Below, piece by piece: positions 1-4,843 of a DNA stretch of 5,299 bases (its first letter is position 1; every line of letters begins with the position of its first letter). The notes beneath the pieces were generated by a model that searched no databases, was not told the origin of the DNA, and saw nothing but the letters and a program-made list of their open reading frames with translations. The stretch spans positions 1 through 5,299 of the forward strand of contig JASEFB010000104.1 in the NCBI GenBank assembly GCA_030019325.1. The letters are read 5' to 3'. Made by a program: the position numbers and the translations under genes. Source of the DNA: an archaeon. GTDB taxonomy: Archaea; Halobacteriota; Syntropharchaeia; Alkanophagales; Methanospirareceae.

Positions 1-73
1 GGGATTCAAATTACTTTTTGGAGTCTGCTTGGAATAAAAGTGTTAGCTACTGAAGTTAGAGGTTGCTAATTTG

Positions 74-523
74 ATGAATAAAGCTTTCGAGATTTTTCGT
101 ATCTTTATACCCAAGATAGTTCATGGAGAGTTGAAGGAAGTAGCAAAATACGAAGATGTTCATGGAAAAGCTGCAAATAGAATTTTAAAAATGGAAAGAA
201 TAGAAATTAGAGAAGTGGGAGAAATAAGCAGGCATTTGATATATGTAGATGAAGGCGAGGCGGAAGCATTGGAACTGGCGAAGGAAATCGAGGCAGACTA
301 TCTAATTTGTGATGACTACGAGTCTTTTTGGTATTTAAGTGAGAACTTTGAAAAGACCGTATTCAGTGTGTTTGTGGTGAGATACCTTTGCGAAGAGGGA
401 ATAATAAGTATGGAAGACGGGTGGAGTTTTATTGAGATGATAAGGGAAAGAAGAACGTGGGGAGATAACATTATTTATATGACTGCAAAAACGTTATGGG
501 CATGTGAAGAACGTAGGGGATGA
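74..523 (+). CDS. PIN-domain (VapC-like) protein lacking its catalytic N-terminus
   Basis: About 149 residues resembling archaeal PIN-domain RNases of VapC type. Numbering from a TTG at 71 that just precedes the ATG at 74, one sees the segment around IPKIVHGELKEVAKYED (13-29), then DEGEAEALELAKE (60-72), the ADYLICDD strand with paired Asp (76-82), and a C-terminal EEGIISMEDGWSFIEMI helix pair ending in a TW/GD stretch. These match the middle and end of the fold. The first beta strand with the metal-binding Asp (DxSxL motif) is missing, because the frame is closed by TAG at 44-46. The codons just before the start still read LLKLEVANL, as expected after a DxSVL motif, so this is probably a decayed toxin or nuclease. 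AGAGGT (58-63) is a possible ribosome binding site for the ATG. The 3' end overlaps the convergent minus-strand gene by 30 nt. Family assignment is moderately sure; activity is doubtful. Confidence 0.7.
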   Translation: MNKAFEIFRIFIPKIVHGELKEVAKYEDVHGKAANRILKMERIEIREVGEISRHLIYVDEGEAEALELAKEIEADYLICDDYESFWYLSENFEKTVFSVFVVRYLCEEGIISMEDGWSFIEMIRERRTWGDNIIYMTAKTLWACEERRG

Positions 524-916
524 TAAGTAGACGGCAAAAACATTTCTTTGGTAAAGCTTTCTTTCTAAGAAAAGGTTTGTACCCAGCCAGAAGATATAGT
601 CCGGATCTCTTAACCAATCCTTCAACCTCGGTGCCCATACAAACACTCCGGTCTCTACACTCTTTTCAAGCAGCTCAACCGCCTTATCAAAACCACGTTT
701 AAATATTCTCATACCCCTCGTCTCCATCAGCTTTTCTATTATCGCCAACAATTTCTCCAATACTGTTCCATTCACTAATTCCATCTCCTTCGGCTTCGTA
801 TACGCCATCGCTGCGAGGTAAAGACCCCTCTCTCTTCGGTTGAGCTTCCACCAATTACCTTTTCTCATCCCTTTCTTGCGTTTATCCCGCAGTTCTTCAT
901 AACCTAAAGGTGCCAT
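494..916 (-). CDS. Small basic hypothetical protein
   Basis: A 140-residue protein of unknown function with no signal peptide or clear membrane segment. The first 40 residues are strongly basic (ELRDKRKKGMRKGNWWKLNRRERGLYLAAMAYTK region), which would suit nucleic-acid binding. A helical middle (52-86) is followed by the aromatic segment VWAPRLKDWLRDPDYIFWLGT (93-113). The composition looks like a real folded protein, but I do not recognise a named domain and assign no function. The last 25 or so residues, which run into the convergent PIN gene, look less constrained and may be a lineage-specific tail. The ATG at 914-916 is preferred because GAGAG lies 9 nt upstream and a TATA box sits at the expected distance before it. 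It is transcribed alone, opposite to everything else in the window. Confidence 0.75.
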   Translation of the reverse strand: MAPLGYEELRDKRKKGMRKGNWWKLNRRERGLYLAAMAYTKPKEMELVNGTVLEKLLAIIEKLMETRGMRIFKRGFDKAVELLEKSVETGVFVWAPRLKDWLRDPDYIFWLGTNLFLERKLYQRNVFAVYLSSPTFFTCP

Positions 917-925
917 TTTGATATT

Positions 926-930
926 CTCTC
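926..930 (-). promoter_or_regulatory. Ribosome binding site of the minus-strand basic protein gene
   Basis: GAGAG on the minus strand lies 9 nt before the ATG at 914-916. It is a partial match to the archaeal Shine-Dalgarno and supports that start codon. Confidence 0.45.
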
Positions 931-935
931 AATTA

Positions 936-1307
936 TCATCTATCCCTATTTTCACTATATAAGCTTTTCCATAACTTTAAATTCTGTTTCAATTGATGTA
1001 AAGACTTTAAATCCTTTGCTATCCACTTACAACAGTTCTTCATATCCCTTCCCACATGTTGAAATTTTTGTTTACAATGTGTAAAAAATCGATAACCTAG
1101 AATGTCAAAAACATTGAGTTGAAGGTAAAAATCTTCATGACTTAAATTTTGCTTTTGCATTGACATATACCTAAGTAAAACAGGGTATAAAAGCTTTTCT
1201 TTTATTTCTATTTTGTATTTTTGTAGGAGAGAACGTGTGATATATGAGAAGATATAAGGATGGGTTAGGTATCCAATACCCCAATTATTTACCCATTTAG
1301 GTAACAT
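936..1307 (-). CDS. Doubtful hypothetical ORF
   Basis: An uninterrupted minus-strand ORF of 123 codons fills most of the 917-1375 gap. The product is rich in Lys, Gln, Phe and Tyr, with a Cys/His cluster near FFTHCKQKFQHVGRDMKNCC (residues 74-93), and resembles no family I recognise. The DNA is AT-rich, where long open frames arise by chance. No Shine-Dalgarno precedes the ATG, and the stop codon lies on the expected transcription start of the next minus-strand gene. In favour, the TTTAAA element at 1327-1334 read on the minus strand is about 25 nt before the ATG, as for a leaderless archaeal mRNA. It could also be a decayed gene. I list it so the stretch is not left blank and think it more likely spurious than real. 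Confidence 0.22.
   Translation of the reverse strand: MLPKWVNNWGIGYLTHPYIFSYITRSLLQKYKIEIKEKLLYPVLLRYMSMQKQNLSHEDFYLQLNVFDILGYRFFTHCKQKFQHVGRDMKNCCKWIAKDLKSLHQLKQNLKLWKSLYSENRDR
955..964 (-). promoter_or_regulatory. Archaeal TATA-box promoter of the minus-strand basic protein gene
   Basis: The minus strand reads GGAAAAGC then TTATATAG, a purine-rich BRE-like segment followed by a good archaeal TATA box. Initiation about 25 nt downstream would fall near 933-935 and give a leader of some 18 nt containing the GAGAG ribosome binding site. The spacing is what an archaeal gene should have and helps confirm the 494-916 gene. Confidence 0.55.
1184..1194 (+). promoter_or_regulatory. Possible second upstream TATA box
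   Basis: GGTATAAAAGC matches the archaeal TATA pattern well. Initiation near 1214 would give either a leader of about 160 nt for cbiM or a short transcript with an 18-codon ORF at 1244-1300, preceded by GGAGAG at 1225-1230. In AT-rich DNA such a match can be accidental. Confidence 0.25.
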
Positions 1308-1315
1308 ATGTTACC
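1300..1315. promoter_or_regulatory. Perfect 16-bp palindrome, candidate operator of the cobalt operon
   Basis: GGTAACATATGTTACC is its own reverse complement over all 16 positions. It sits 10 bp upstream of the cbiM TATA box, where a dimeric regulator could block or assist binding of TBP and TFB. Metal and corrinoid transport genes are usually controlled by metal or cobalamin level. The regulator is unknown; a NikR-like or other helix-turn-helix or ribbon-helix-helix dimer is only a guess. Confidence 0.5.
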
Positions 1316-1325
1316 CAAAAGTAAG

Positions 1326-1335
1326 CTTTTAAATA
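1326..1335 (+). promoter_or_regulatory. TATA box of the cbiMNQO operon
   Basis: CTTTTAAATA is a good archaeal TATA box, preceded by the purine-rich AAAAGTAAG that may act as BRE. Initiation about 25 nt downstream would be near 1355-1357, giving a leader of about 20 nt that includes the ribosome binding site at 1359-1366. Confidence 0.6.
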
Positions 1336-1358
1336 GCTGTTCTTTCATAAGACTTATA

Positions 1359-1366
1359 GAGGCGAT
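1359..1366 (+). promoter_or_regulatory. Ribosome binding site of cbiM
   Basis: GAGGCGAT differs at one base from GAGGTGAT, the complement of the archaeal 16S rRNA tail, and lies 9 nt before the ATG at 1376. It supports the start that gives the invariant MHIAEGFLP N-terminus. Confidence 0.6.
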
Positions 1367-1375
1367 AAATAAATC

Positions 1376-2050
1376 ATGCATATAGCAGAGGGCTTTTTGC
1401 CGCTTGAGTGGTGTGTGGTGTGGTATGCACTTGCTATCCCGATAGTGGGGTACGGAATTTATAGAGCACAGAAGTTGCGGGAAAGGGAGCAGGGAGTAAT
1501 GCCCTTACTGGTTGTCACAGCGGCTTTCATTTTCGTCCTCTCCGCCCTGAAACTACCTTCGGTCACCGGGAGTTGCTCTCACCCCACGGGAACGGGCCTG
1601 GGAGTGGTATTGTTTGGACCGAGCATTACTGCTTTCTTATCAATCATCGTGTTGCTCTTCCAGGCACTGCTATTAGCTCATGGAGGCATAACAACGCTGG
1701 GTGCAAATACGGTCTCAATGGGGATAGTAGGACCGGCAGTGGGCTGGCTTGCTTATATAGCGGTTAGAAAAATGAAAGTGGGACTTCTGACTTCAGGCTT
1801 TGTAGCGGCTTTCTTCGCCGATTTAGTGACTTATGTGGTTACTGCCGGACAATTGGCGACAGCGTTTCCAGCAACAAAAGGAGGTATCTTACTCTCTTTT
1901 GAAGCTTTCTTTGGCATATTCGCAGTCACTCAGGTTCCGCTTGCCATTATAGAGGGCATAACGGTGGCATTGGCGTTGAAACTTTTACAGGAACACGGAG
2001 TGGCAGTGGAGATGTGGCAACCGAAGGGGGTGAGCGTAAGTGAAGCTTGA
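1376..2050 (+). CDS. cbiM: CbiM, metal-binding membrane component of the cobalt ECF transporter
   Basis: CbiM of 224 residues, the usual family length, is the integral membrane protein that binds Co2+ in the CbiMNQO importer. The start is certain: the protein opens with MHIAEGFLP, and in this family the free N-terminal amine, His2 and a second His coordinate the metal. That second ligand is His69 in GSCSHPTGTG (65-74). The loop LLLAHGGITTLGANTVSMGIVGP (98-120) is the other CbiM signature. Hydrophobic segments lie at about 10-28, 42-60, 75-100, 112-130, 137-157 and 178-203, giving a multi-helix topology. The last 11 nt overlap the start of cbiN. The CbiN and CbiO partners beside it argue for cobalt rather than nickel (NikM), though selectivity cannot be proved from sequence. 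Confidence 0.96.
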   Translation: MHIAEGFLPLEWCVVWYALAIPIVGYGIYRAQKLREREQGVMPLLVVTAAFIFVLSALKLPSVTGSCSHPTGTGLGVVLFGPSITAFLSIIVLLFQALLLAHGGITTLGANTVSMGIVGPAVGWLAYIAVRKMKVGLLTSGFVAAFFADLVTYVVTAGQLATAFPATKGGILLSFEAFFGIFAVTQVPLAIIEGITVALALKLLQEHGVAVEMWQPKGVSVSEA

Positions 2051-2327
2051 GGTCACAACAATCCTTGCAGTCTTGCTTGTGATTTCTTTCTTCTCTTTGC
2101 TTGCTCTGACGACCGCAATTCCAAAAGCCGAGTGGGGTGGCGCAGATGGTCAGGGAATGGAGCTGATAGAGCAGAGTTTAAACTATGAGCCATGGGCGAA
2201 TCCCATCTGGGAGCCGCCGAGTGGGGAAGTTGAATCTCTCCTCTTTGCTCTTCAAGCAGCTATCGGTTCGCTCATAATAGGCTACTATTTCGGAATATTG
2301 AAGGGCAGAAAAGAGAGCGAGAAATAA
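2040..2327 (+). CDS. cbiN: CbiN, small membrane component of the cobalt ECF transporter
   Basis: CbiN of 95 residues has the standard two-helix layout: one transmembrane helix at about 5-26, an extracytoplasmic loop, and a second helix at about 65-84. The loop carries the family signatures WGGADGQGMELIEQ (32-45), YEPWANPIWEPPSGEVESLLF (49-69) and ALQAAIGSLIIGYYFG. CbiN associates with CbiM and is needed for Co2+ delivery into its binding site. The start is GTG at 2040, inside the end of cbiM; GGGGGTGA at 2026-2033, 6 nt upstream, supports it and suggests translational coupling. One nucleotide separates its stop from cbiQ. CbiN-type rather than NikN-type sequence favours cobalt as the substrate. 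Confidence 0.95.
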   Translation: MKLEVTTILAVLLVISFFSLLALTTAIPKAEWGGADGQGMELIEQSLNYEPWANPIWEPPSGEVESLLFALQAAIGSLIIGYYFGILKGRKESEK

Positions 2328-2328
2328 G

Positions 2329-3120
2329 ATGCATTTAGATCACACCTTAGAGAGCTACACCGTTTCAAATAAGTTTGTAAACATAAGAACCGGGGAGAAG
2401 ATGTTTTTCTCTATCTTTACTCTTTTTATTGCAGTCTATACCCAATCGCCCTTTCTATTGCTTCTCATCCTCTTCACAATGTCCTCCATAACTATTTGGA
2501 GTGGTGTAAGAGTCAAACACTATTTAGAAGTATTGATGATACCCTTAACCTTTTTACTGCCTTCTATATTCGTTTTAGCTTTTTTATGCGGCTCAGAGCC
2601 AGTGCTTATCTTTTCCCTATTAGGGATGTATTTAGCCATGATGAGAGAAGGTTTGGAATTAGGTGCTCTACTGATGATGAGGTCAATGGCCGGAATTTCA
2701 TGCCTCTTTTTCCTGATAATGACCACGCCAATAGCGGAAATGTTGGATACGATGAAGAAGTTCCGGATGCCTGAGATAGTAGGGGAACTTTCTTTTATGG
2801 TATACAAATTAATTTTTGTGCTGATAGATGAGATGGAAAGCACGAAGATAGCACAAGATGCCCGTTTGGGTTATTTGAGGGGGAACAGGATAAAATCTTT
2901 GAGCCTTCTTCTTTCCTCTATGCTCGTAAGGTCACTTGAGAAAGCACAAAATATGGAGAGAGCCTTAGAAGCCCGATGTTATGCGGGTAAAATGCCTTCT
3001 TTGAAGTTTGGAAGAGAAAACGAAAGCGAGAGCAAAGTCCACGTTATTTCACCTTCTCTCATTCTCATGATTCTATTTGATGCGTGTTTACTCGTTATGG
3101 CAGTAGAAGGGGGAGTGTGA
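2329..3120 (+). CDS. cbiQ: CbiQ, transmembrane coupling component of the cobalt ECF transporter
   Basis: CbiQ (EcfT family) of 263 residues couples ATP hydrolysis by CbiO to movement of CbiM. Hydrophobic helices are at about 24-37, 41-57, 68-87, 91-104, 118-132 and 240-258. The conserved cytoplasmic part includes TTPIAEMLDTMKKFRMPEIVGELSFMVYK (132-160) and the two coupling motifs that dock on the ATPase: AQDARLGYLRG (175-185) and ALEARCYAG (212-220). In the second motif Cys replaces the Gly of the usual ARG. The opening HLDHTLES resembles other CbiQ N-termini. The ATG follows the cbiN stop after 1 nt, with only the purine-rich AGAGAGCGAG before it, so coupled translation is likely. One nucleotide separates it from cbiO. 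Confidence 0.94.
   Translation: MHLDHTLESYTVSNKFVNIRTGEKMFFSIFTLFIAVYTQSPFLLLLILFTMSSITIWSGVRVKHYLEVLMIPLTFLLPSIFVLAFLCGSEPVLIFSLLGMYLAMMREGLELGALLMMRSMAGISCLFFLIMTTPIAEMLDTMKKFRMPEIVGELSFMVYKLIFVLIDEMESTKIAQDARLGYLRGNRIKSLSLLLSSMLVRSLEKAQNMERALEARCYAGKMPSLKFGRENESESKVHVISPSLILMILFDACLLVMAVEGGV
3109..3115 (+). promoter_or_regulatory. Ribosome binding site of cbiO
   Basis: GGGGGAG inside the end of cbiQ lies 6 nt before the ATG at 3122. It favours that start over the in-frame ATG at 3170, which would give the shorter N-terminus common in the family. Confidence 0.5.
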
Positions 3121-3121
3121 T

Positions 3122-4006
3122 ATGAGCGGATATAAGGACGAGGAGGATATAAAAAGGGATGCTGAGAAAATGGTGGAGGTTCAGGACTTATGGTTTTCAT
3201 ATGATAAGAAGAAATGGGTGCTTAAGGGGGTGGATATGGAGCTAAAAAGAGGAGATAAGACCGCGCTCGTGGGGAGTACCGGAGCTGGCAAAACGACCCT
3301 AATACTCCACTTAAACGGATTGTTAATGCCTGATAAGGGAAATATAAAAGTATTAGGGAATTTCCTCAGCTATACTAAAAAAGCCCTTACCGAAGTGAGA
3401 AAGCGTGTGGGAATAGTATTTCAGAATCCTAATGATCAGATTGTGGCTCCAATCGTGTTCCAGGATGTAGCGCTGGGTCCGGTGAATCTTGGGTTGAGTG
3501 AGGGGGAAGTGAAAAAGAGGGTGAAGAGAGCACTAAACGAGATCAATATTGAGGACTTGAGGGATAGGAAGGCACATGAATTAAGCGAAGGAGAAAAGAA
3601 AAAGGTGGCTATCGCAGGAGTCCTGGCTATGGAACCCGATATATTAGTTTTAGACGAGCCTATTTCCGGATTAGACCCCAAAAGTTCAGAAGATTTGCTA
3701 AACACTATTGATAGCCTATGCGACCAGAATGATAACATGGTTGTTTTAGTAGCGACTCATGATGTCGAACTTGCCTATGAGTGGGCAGATAAGGTGATGG
3801 TTATGAGGGAGGGGGAAATCGTAAAATCGGGTAAGCCATACGATGTATTTGGTGATGGGGAGGTTATCAAGTCGGGCAGGCTTGCCATGCCGAGGGTGTT
3901 GAAGATATACAAAGGCATCGAGATGGCGGCGTGTGAAAACCCCGGAGTGCCACCGCGGAGCGTTGAGGAGCTGTTAAAAGTAATGAAGGGTAATCTACGG
4001 CAATAG
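3122..4006 (+). CDS. cbiO: CbiO, ATPase of the cobalt ECF transporter
   Basis: CbiO of 294 residues is the cytoplasmic ABC ATPase that powers Co2+ import through CbiQ and CbiM. All nucleotide-binding motifs are present: Walker A GSTGAGKTT (51-59), Q-loop FQNPNDQ (100-106), the family segment DVALGPVNLGL (115-125), signature LSEGEKKKVAIAG (154-166), Walker B ILVLDEP (174-180), D-loop SGLDP (182-186) and switch ATHD with His213 (211-214). The signature is LSEGE instead of LSGGQ. The C-terminal extension with PPRSVEELLK (277-286) is typical of CbiO. The start at 3122 has a good ribosome binding site and adds 16 charged residues before the usual MVEVQDLWFSY opening; an ATG at 3170 is the alternative. 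The 80-base gap that follows, with hairpins, contrasts with the tight spacing upstream. Confidence 0.95.
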   Translation: MSGYKDEEDIKRDAEKMVEVQDLWFSYDKKKWVLKGVDMELKRGDKTALVGSTGAGKTTLILHLNGLLMPDKGNIKVLGNFLSYTKKALTEVRKRVGIVFQNPNDQIVAPIVFQDVALGPVNLGLSEGEVKKRVKRALNEINIEDLRDRKAHELSEGEKKKVAIAGVLAMEPDILVLDEPISGLDPKSSEDLLNTIDSLCDQNDNMVVLVATHDVELAYEWADKVMVMREGEIVKSGKPYDVFGDGEVIKSGRLAMPRVLKIYKGIEMAACENPGVPPRSVEELLKVMKGNLRQ

Positions 4007-4018
4007 AGAAAGTAGAAT

Positions 4019-4037
4019 AACGGGGCTCTGCCCCGTT
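4019..4037. repeat. Hairpin 1 of a tandem pair between cbiO and cbiT
   Basis: AACGGGGC, loop TCT, GCCCCGTT forms a perfect 8-bp stem with a 3-nt loop. It starts 13 nt after the cbiO stop codon and has no T run behind it, so it is not a standard intrinsic terminator. GC-rich palindromes of this GGGGCTCTGCCCC kind are often dispersed intergenic repeats. An mRNA-stabilising or processing role between cbiO and cbiT is possible. Confidence 0.65.
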
Positions 4038-4045
4038 GACCCCGA

Positions 4046-4062
4046 AAACCCTGTAAGGGTTT
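4046..4062. repeat. Hairpin 2 of a tandem pair between cbiO and cbiT
   Basis: AAACCCT, loop GTA, AGGGTTT is a second perfect inverted repeat with a 7-bp stem and a 3-nt loop. It is 8 nt beyond hairpin 1, across GACCCCGA, whose CCCC could compete for the GGGG of hairpin 1. The pair seems to be one composite element. Confidence 0.6.
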
Positions 4063-4086
4063 AGAATTTAGACGAGAGATGAGGGA

Positions 4087-4671
4087 ATGCGAGAAAAAGA
4101 ATGGGATTATAAAAGTCCGGGAATATCCGACGACATCTTCTTGCGGTCGAAAGCAGGCTTAACGAGAGAAGAAATCCGTGCAATTATCGTTTCCAAAGCG
4201 AGGATAAAAGGGAACGAAAGGATTTTAGACGTTGGTACCGGTTCAGGTAGTGTTTCGATTGAATTCGCGAGGTTAGGTTGCGATGTCACAGCAGTGGAGA
4301 AGGATGAAGAGAATTTAGAAATTGCGAGAAAGAACATAGAAAAATTTGGGTTGAATGATAAAATCGAGCTTATCTTTGGTGAGATGGAAAATGTTGATTT
4401 GAACAACAGTTTTGATCTAATCTTCTTTGGAGGGACGGATAACCTTGAAAAATCGTTCGACAATGTGTTCAAGCACTTGAACGCAGGAGGAAGGATTATC
4501 ATCGCCGCAGTCAGACTTGAGACCGTGGTGGAATCTATAAAAGTATTGAAAAGAAGGGGTATCAATCCCGAAGTTCTGAATATATGCTTGAACAAAGGCA
4601 AGGACCTGGGAGGAAAAACCGCCCTCTCACCTTCATATCCCGTATTTTTAATCTACGGAGACAAGAAATGA
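4087..4671 (+). CDS. cbiT: CbiT, cobalt-precorrin-6B C15-methyltransferase (decarboxylating)
   Basis: CbiT of 194 residues is a Rossmann-fold S-adenosylmethionine methyltransferase of the anaerobic cobalamin pathway. It methylates C15 and removes the C12 acetate carboxyl of cobalt-precorrin-6B. The N-terminus has the CbiT hallmark SPGISDDIFLR (10-20, usually GIPDExF) followed by LTREEIRAIIVSKARI (25-40). SAM motif I is ILDVGTGSGSVSIE (46-59), with Glu71 at the end of strand 2 for ribose binding. FDLIFFGGT (109-117) is the motif after strand 4, and the end carries GGKTALSPSYPVFLIYG (175-191). It is a stand-alone CbiT without a fused CbiE half, as is usual in archaea. Same-strand position after cbiMNQO links cobalt uptake to corrin synthesis. 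GAGAG about 7 nt upstream is the likely ribosome binding site. The stop abuts the intron remnant. Confidence 0.93.
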   Translation: MREKEWDYKSPGISDDIFLRSKAGLTREEIRAIIVSKARIKGNERILDVGTGSGSVSIEFARLGCDVTAVEKDEENLEIARKNIEKFGLNDKIELIFGEMENVDLNNSFDLIFFGGTDNLEKSFDNVFKHLNAGGRIIIAAVRLETVVESIKVLKRRGINPEVLNICLNKGKDLGGKTALSPSYPVFLIYGDKK

Positions 4672-4756
4672 GTGTGCCGAGCAAAATTCATAATATCCAG
4701 TTGGTGGAAATCCAACCTGAGGAAAGGTTAGCCGCCACCTCAGTGGTTCTTCTGAA

Positions 4757-4789
4757 GAGCCAGATGAGGGAAAACCTCAAGTCCGGTTC
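4757..4789 (+). ncRNA. Group II intron domain V
   Basis: The RNA folds as the catalytic domain V. An 8-position lower stem pairs GAGCCAGA with TCCGGTTC (one A-C mismatch and one G-U pair). There is a 2-nt bulge AG (4780-4781), a 5-bp upper stem TGAGG/CCTCA and a GAAA-type loop (4770-4774). The catalytic triad AGC is intact at 4758-4760. Size (33 nt against the usual 34), bulge position and loop all agree with the domain V consensus. Confidence 0.82.
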
Positions 4790-4798
4790 TGTGAGGGG

Positions 4799-4818
4799 GC
4801 TCATAGTAGTCTATGGGC
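4799..4818 (+). ncRNA. Domain VI-like hairpin of the intron remnant
   Basis: GCTCATAG, loop TAGT, CTATGGGC is an 8-bp stem with one G-T pair, 9 nt after domain V, where domain VI belongs. The 3' strand that would pair with the preceding GAGGGG and carry the branch-point A is not evident in the AAAATAACC that follows, so this domain seems decayed or truncated. Confidence 0.5.
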
Positions 4819-4833
4819 AAAATAACCAAAAAA

Positions 4834-4840
4834 GGAGGTG
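4834..4840 (+). promoter_or_regulatory. Strong ribosome binding site of the two-helix membrane protein
   Basis: GGAGGTG, the best Shine-Dalgarno in the window, precedes the ATG at 4844. Its GGAGG core is 5 nt before that ATG. The in-frame GTG at 4838 is part of this site and so cannot be the start. Confidence 0.7.
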
Positions 4841-4843
4841 GCT

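Larger units (their letters stand above)
917..1375. other. 459-base regulatory gap between the minus-strand gene and cbiM
   Basis: This AT-rich stretch has no confident protein gene. It contains the minus-strand promoter at 955-964, the doubtful ORF 936-1307, a plus-strand TATA-like GGTATAAAAGC near 1184-1194, the 16-bp palindrome at 1300-1315 and the cbiM promoter at 1326-1335. I see no tRNA, CRISPR repeat or recognisable cobalamin riboswitch in it. Confidence 0.6.
4672..4818 (+). mobile_element. Internally deleted group II intron remnant
   Basis: The base after the cbiT stop begins GTGTGCCGAGC, matching the GUGYG 5' end of group II introns. Next come a GTTGG/CCAAC hairpin around TGGAAAT (4700-4716) and an AACC-TGAGG / CCTCA-GGTT stem (4714-4748), like pieces of domain I. 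Then follow a clear domain V (4757-4789) and a domain VI-like hairpin (4799-4818). An intact intron would need several hundred more bases of domains I-III and often a reverse transcriptase in domain IV. Here only about 150 bases remain, so the middle is deleted. It lies on the same strand as cbiT and would be co-transcribed. The 3' boundary is uncertain because the usual end of domain VI is not recognisable. Such introns occur in some methanogens and ANME archaea as well as bacteria. Confidence 0.72.

Noticed and set aside
520..702. 60-codon plus-strand ORF opposite the basic protein gene
   Set aside because: It is antisense to a more convincing gene with its own promoter, and it has low-complexity shadow composition.
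1316..1375. Cobalamin riboswitch before cbiM
   Set aside because: The leader from the best TATA box is only about 20 nt, and no B12-box-like sequence is seen upstream either.
2520..2843. 107-codon minus-strand ORF inside cbiQ
   Set aside because: It is a shadow of cbiQ, with no ribosome binding site or recognisable motif.
4019..4062. Intrinsic terminator after cbiO
   Set aside because: The stems are strong but no T run follows either one, and the downstream cbiT is on the same strand and pathway-related.
4107..4601. 164-codon minus-strand ORF opposite cbiT
   Set aside because: It lies wholly inside cbiT, whose protein has clear family motifs. The reverse frame is Ser/Phe/Ile-rich, typical of an antisense shadow.
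4697..4716. tRNA-like CCAGTTGGTGGAAATCC segment
   Set aside because: No acceptor stem, T-loop or anticodon arm can be formed around it; it fits a domain I hairpin of the intron remnant better.
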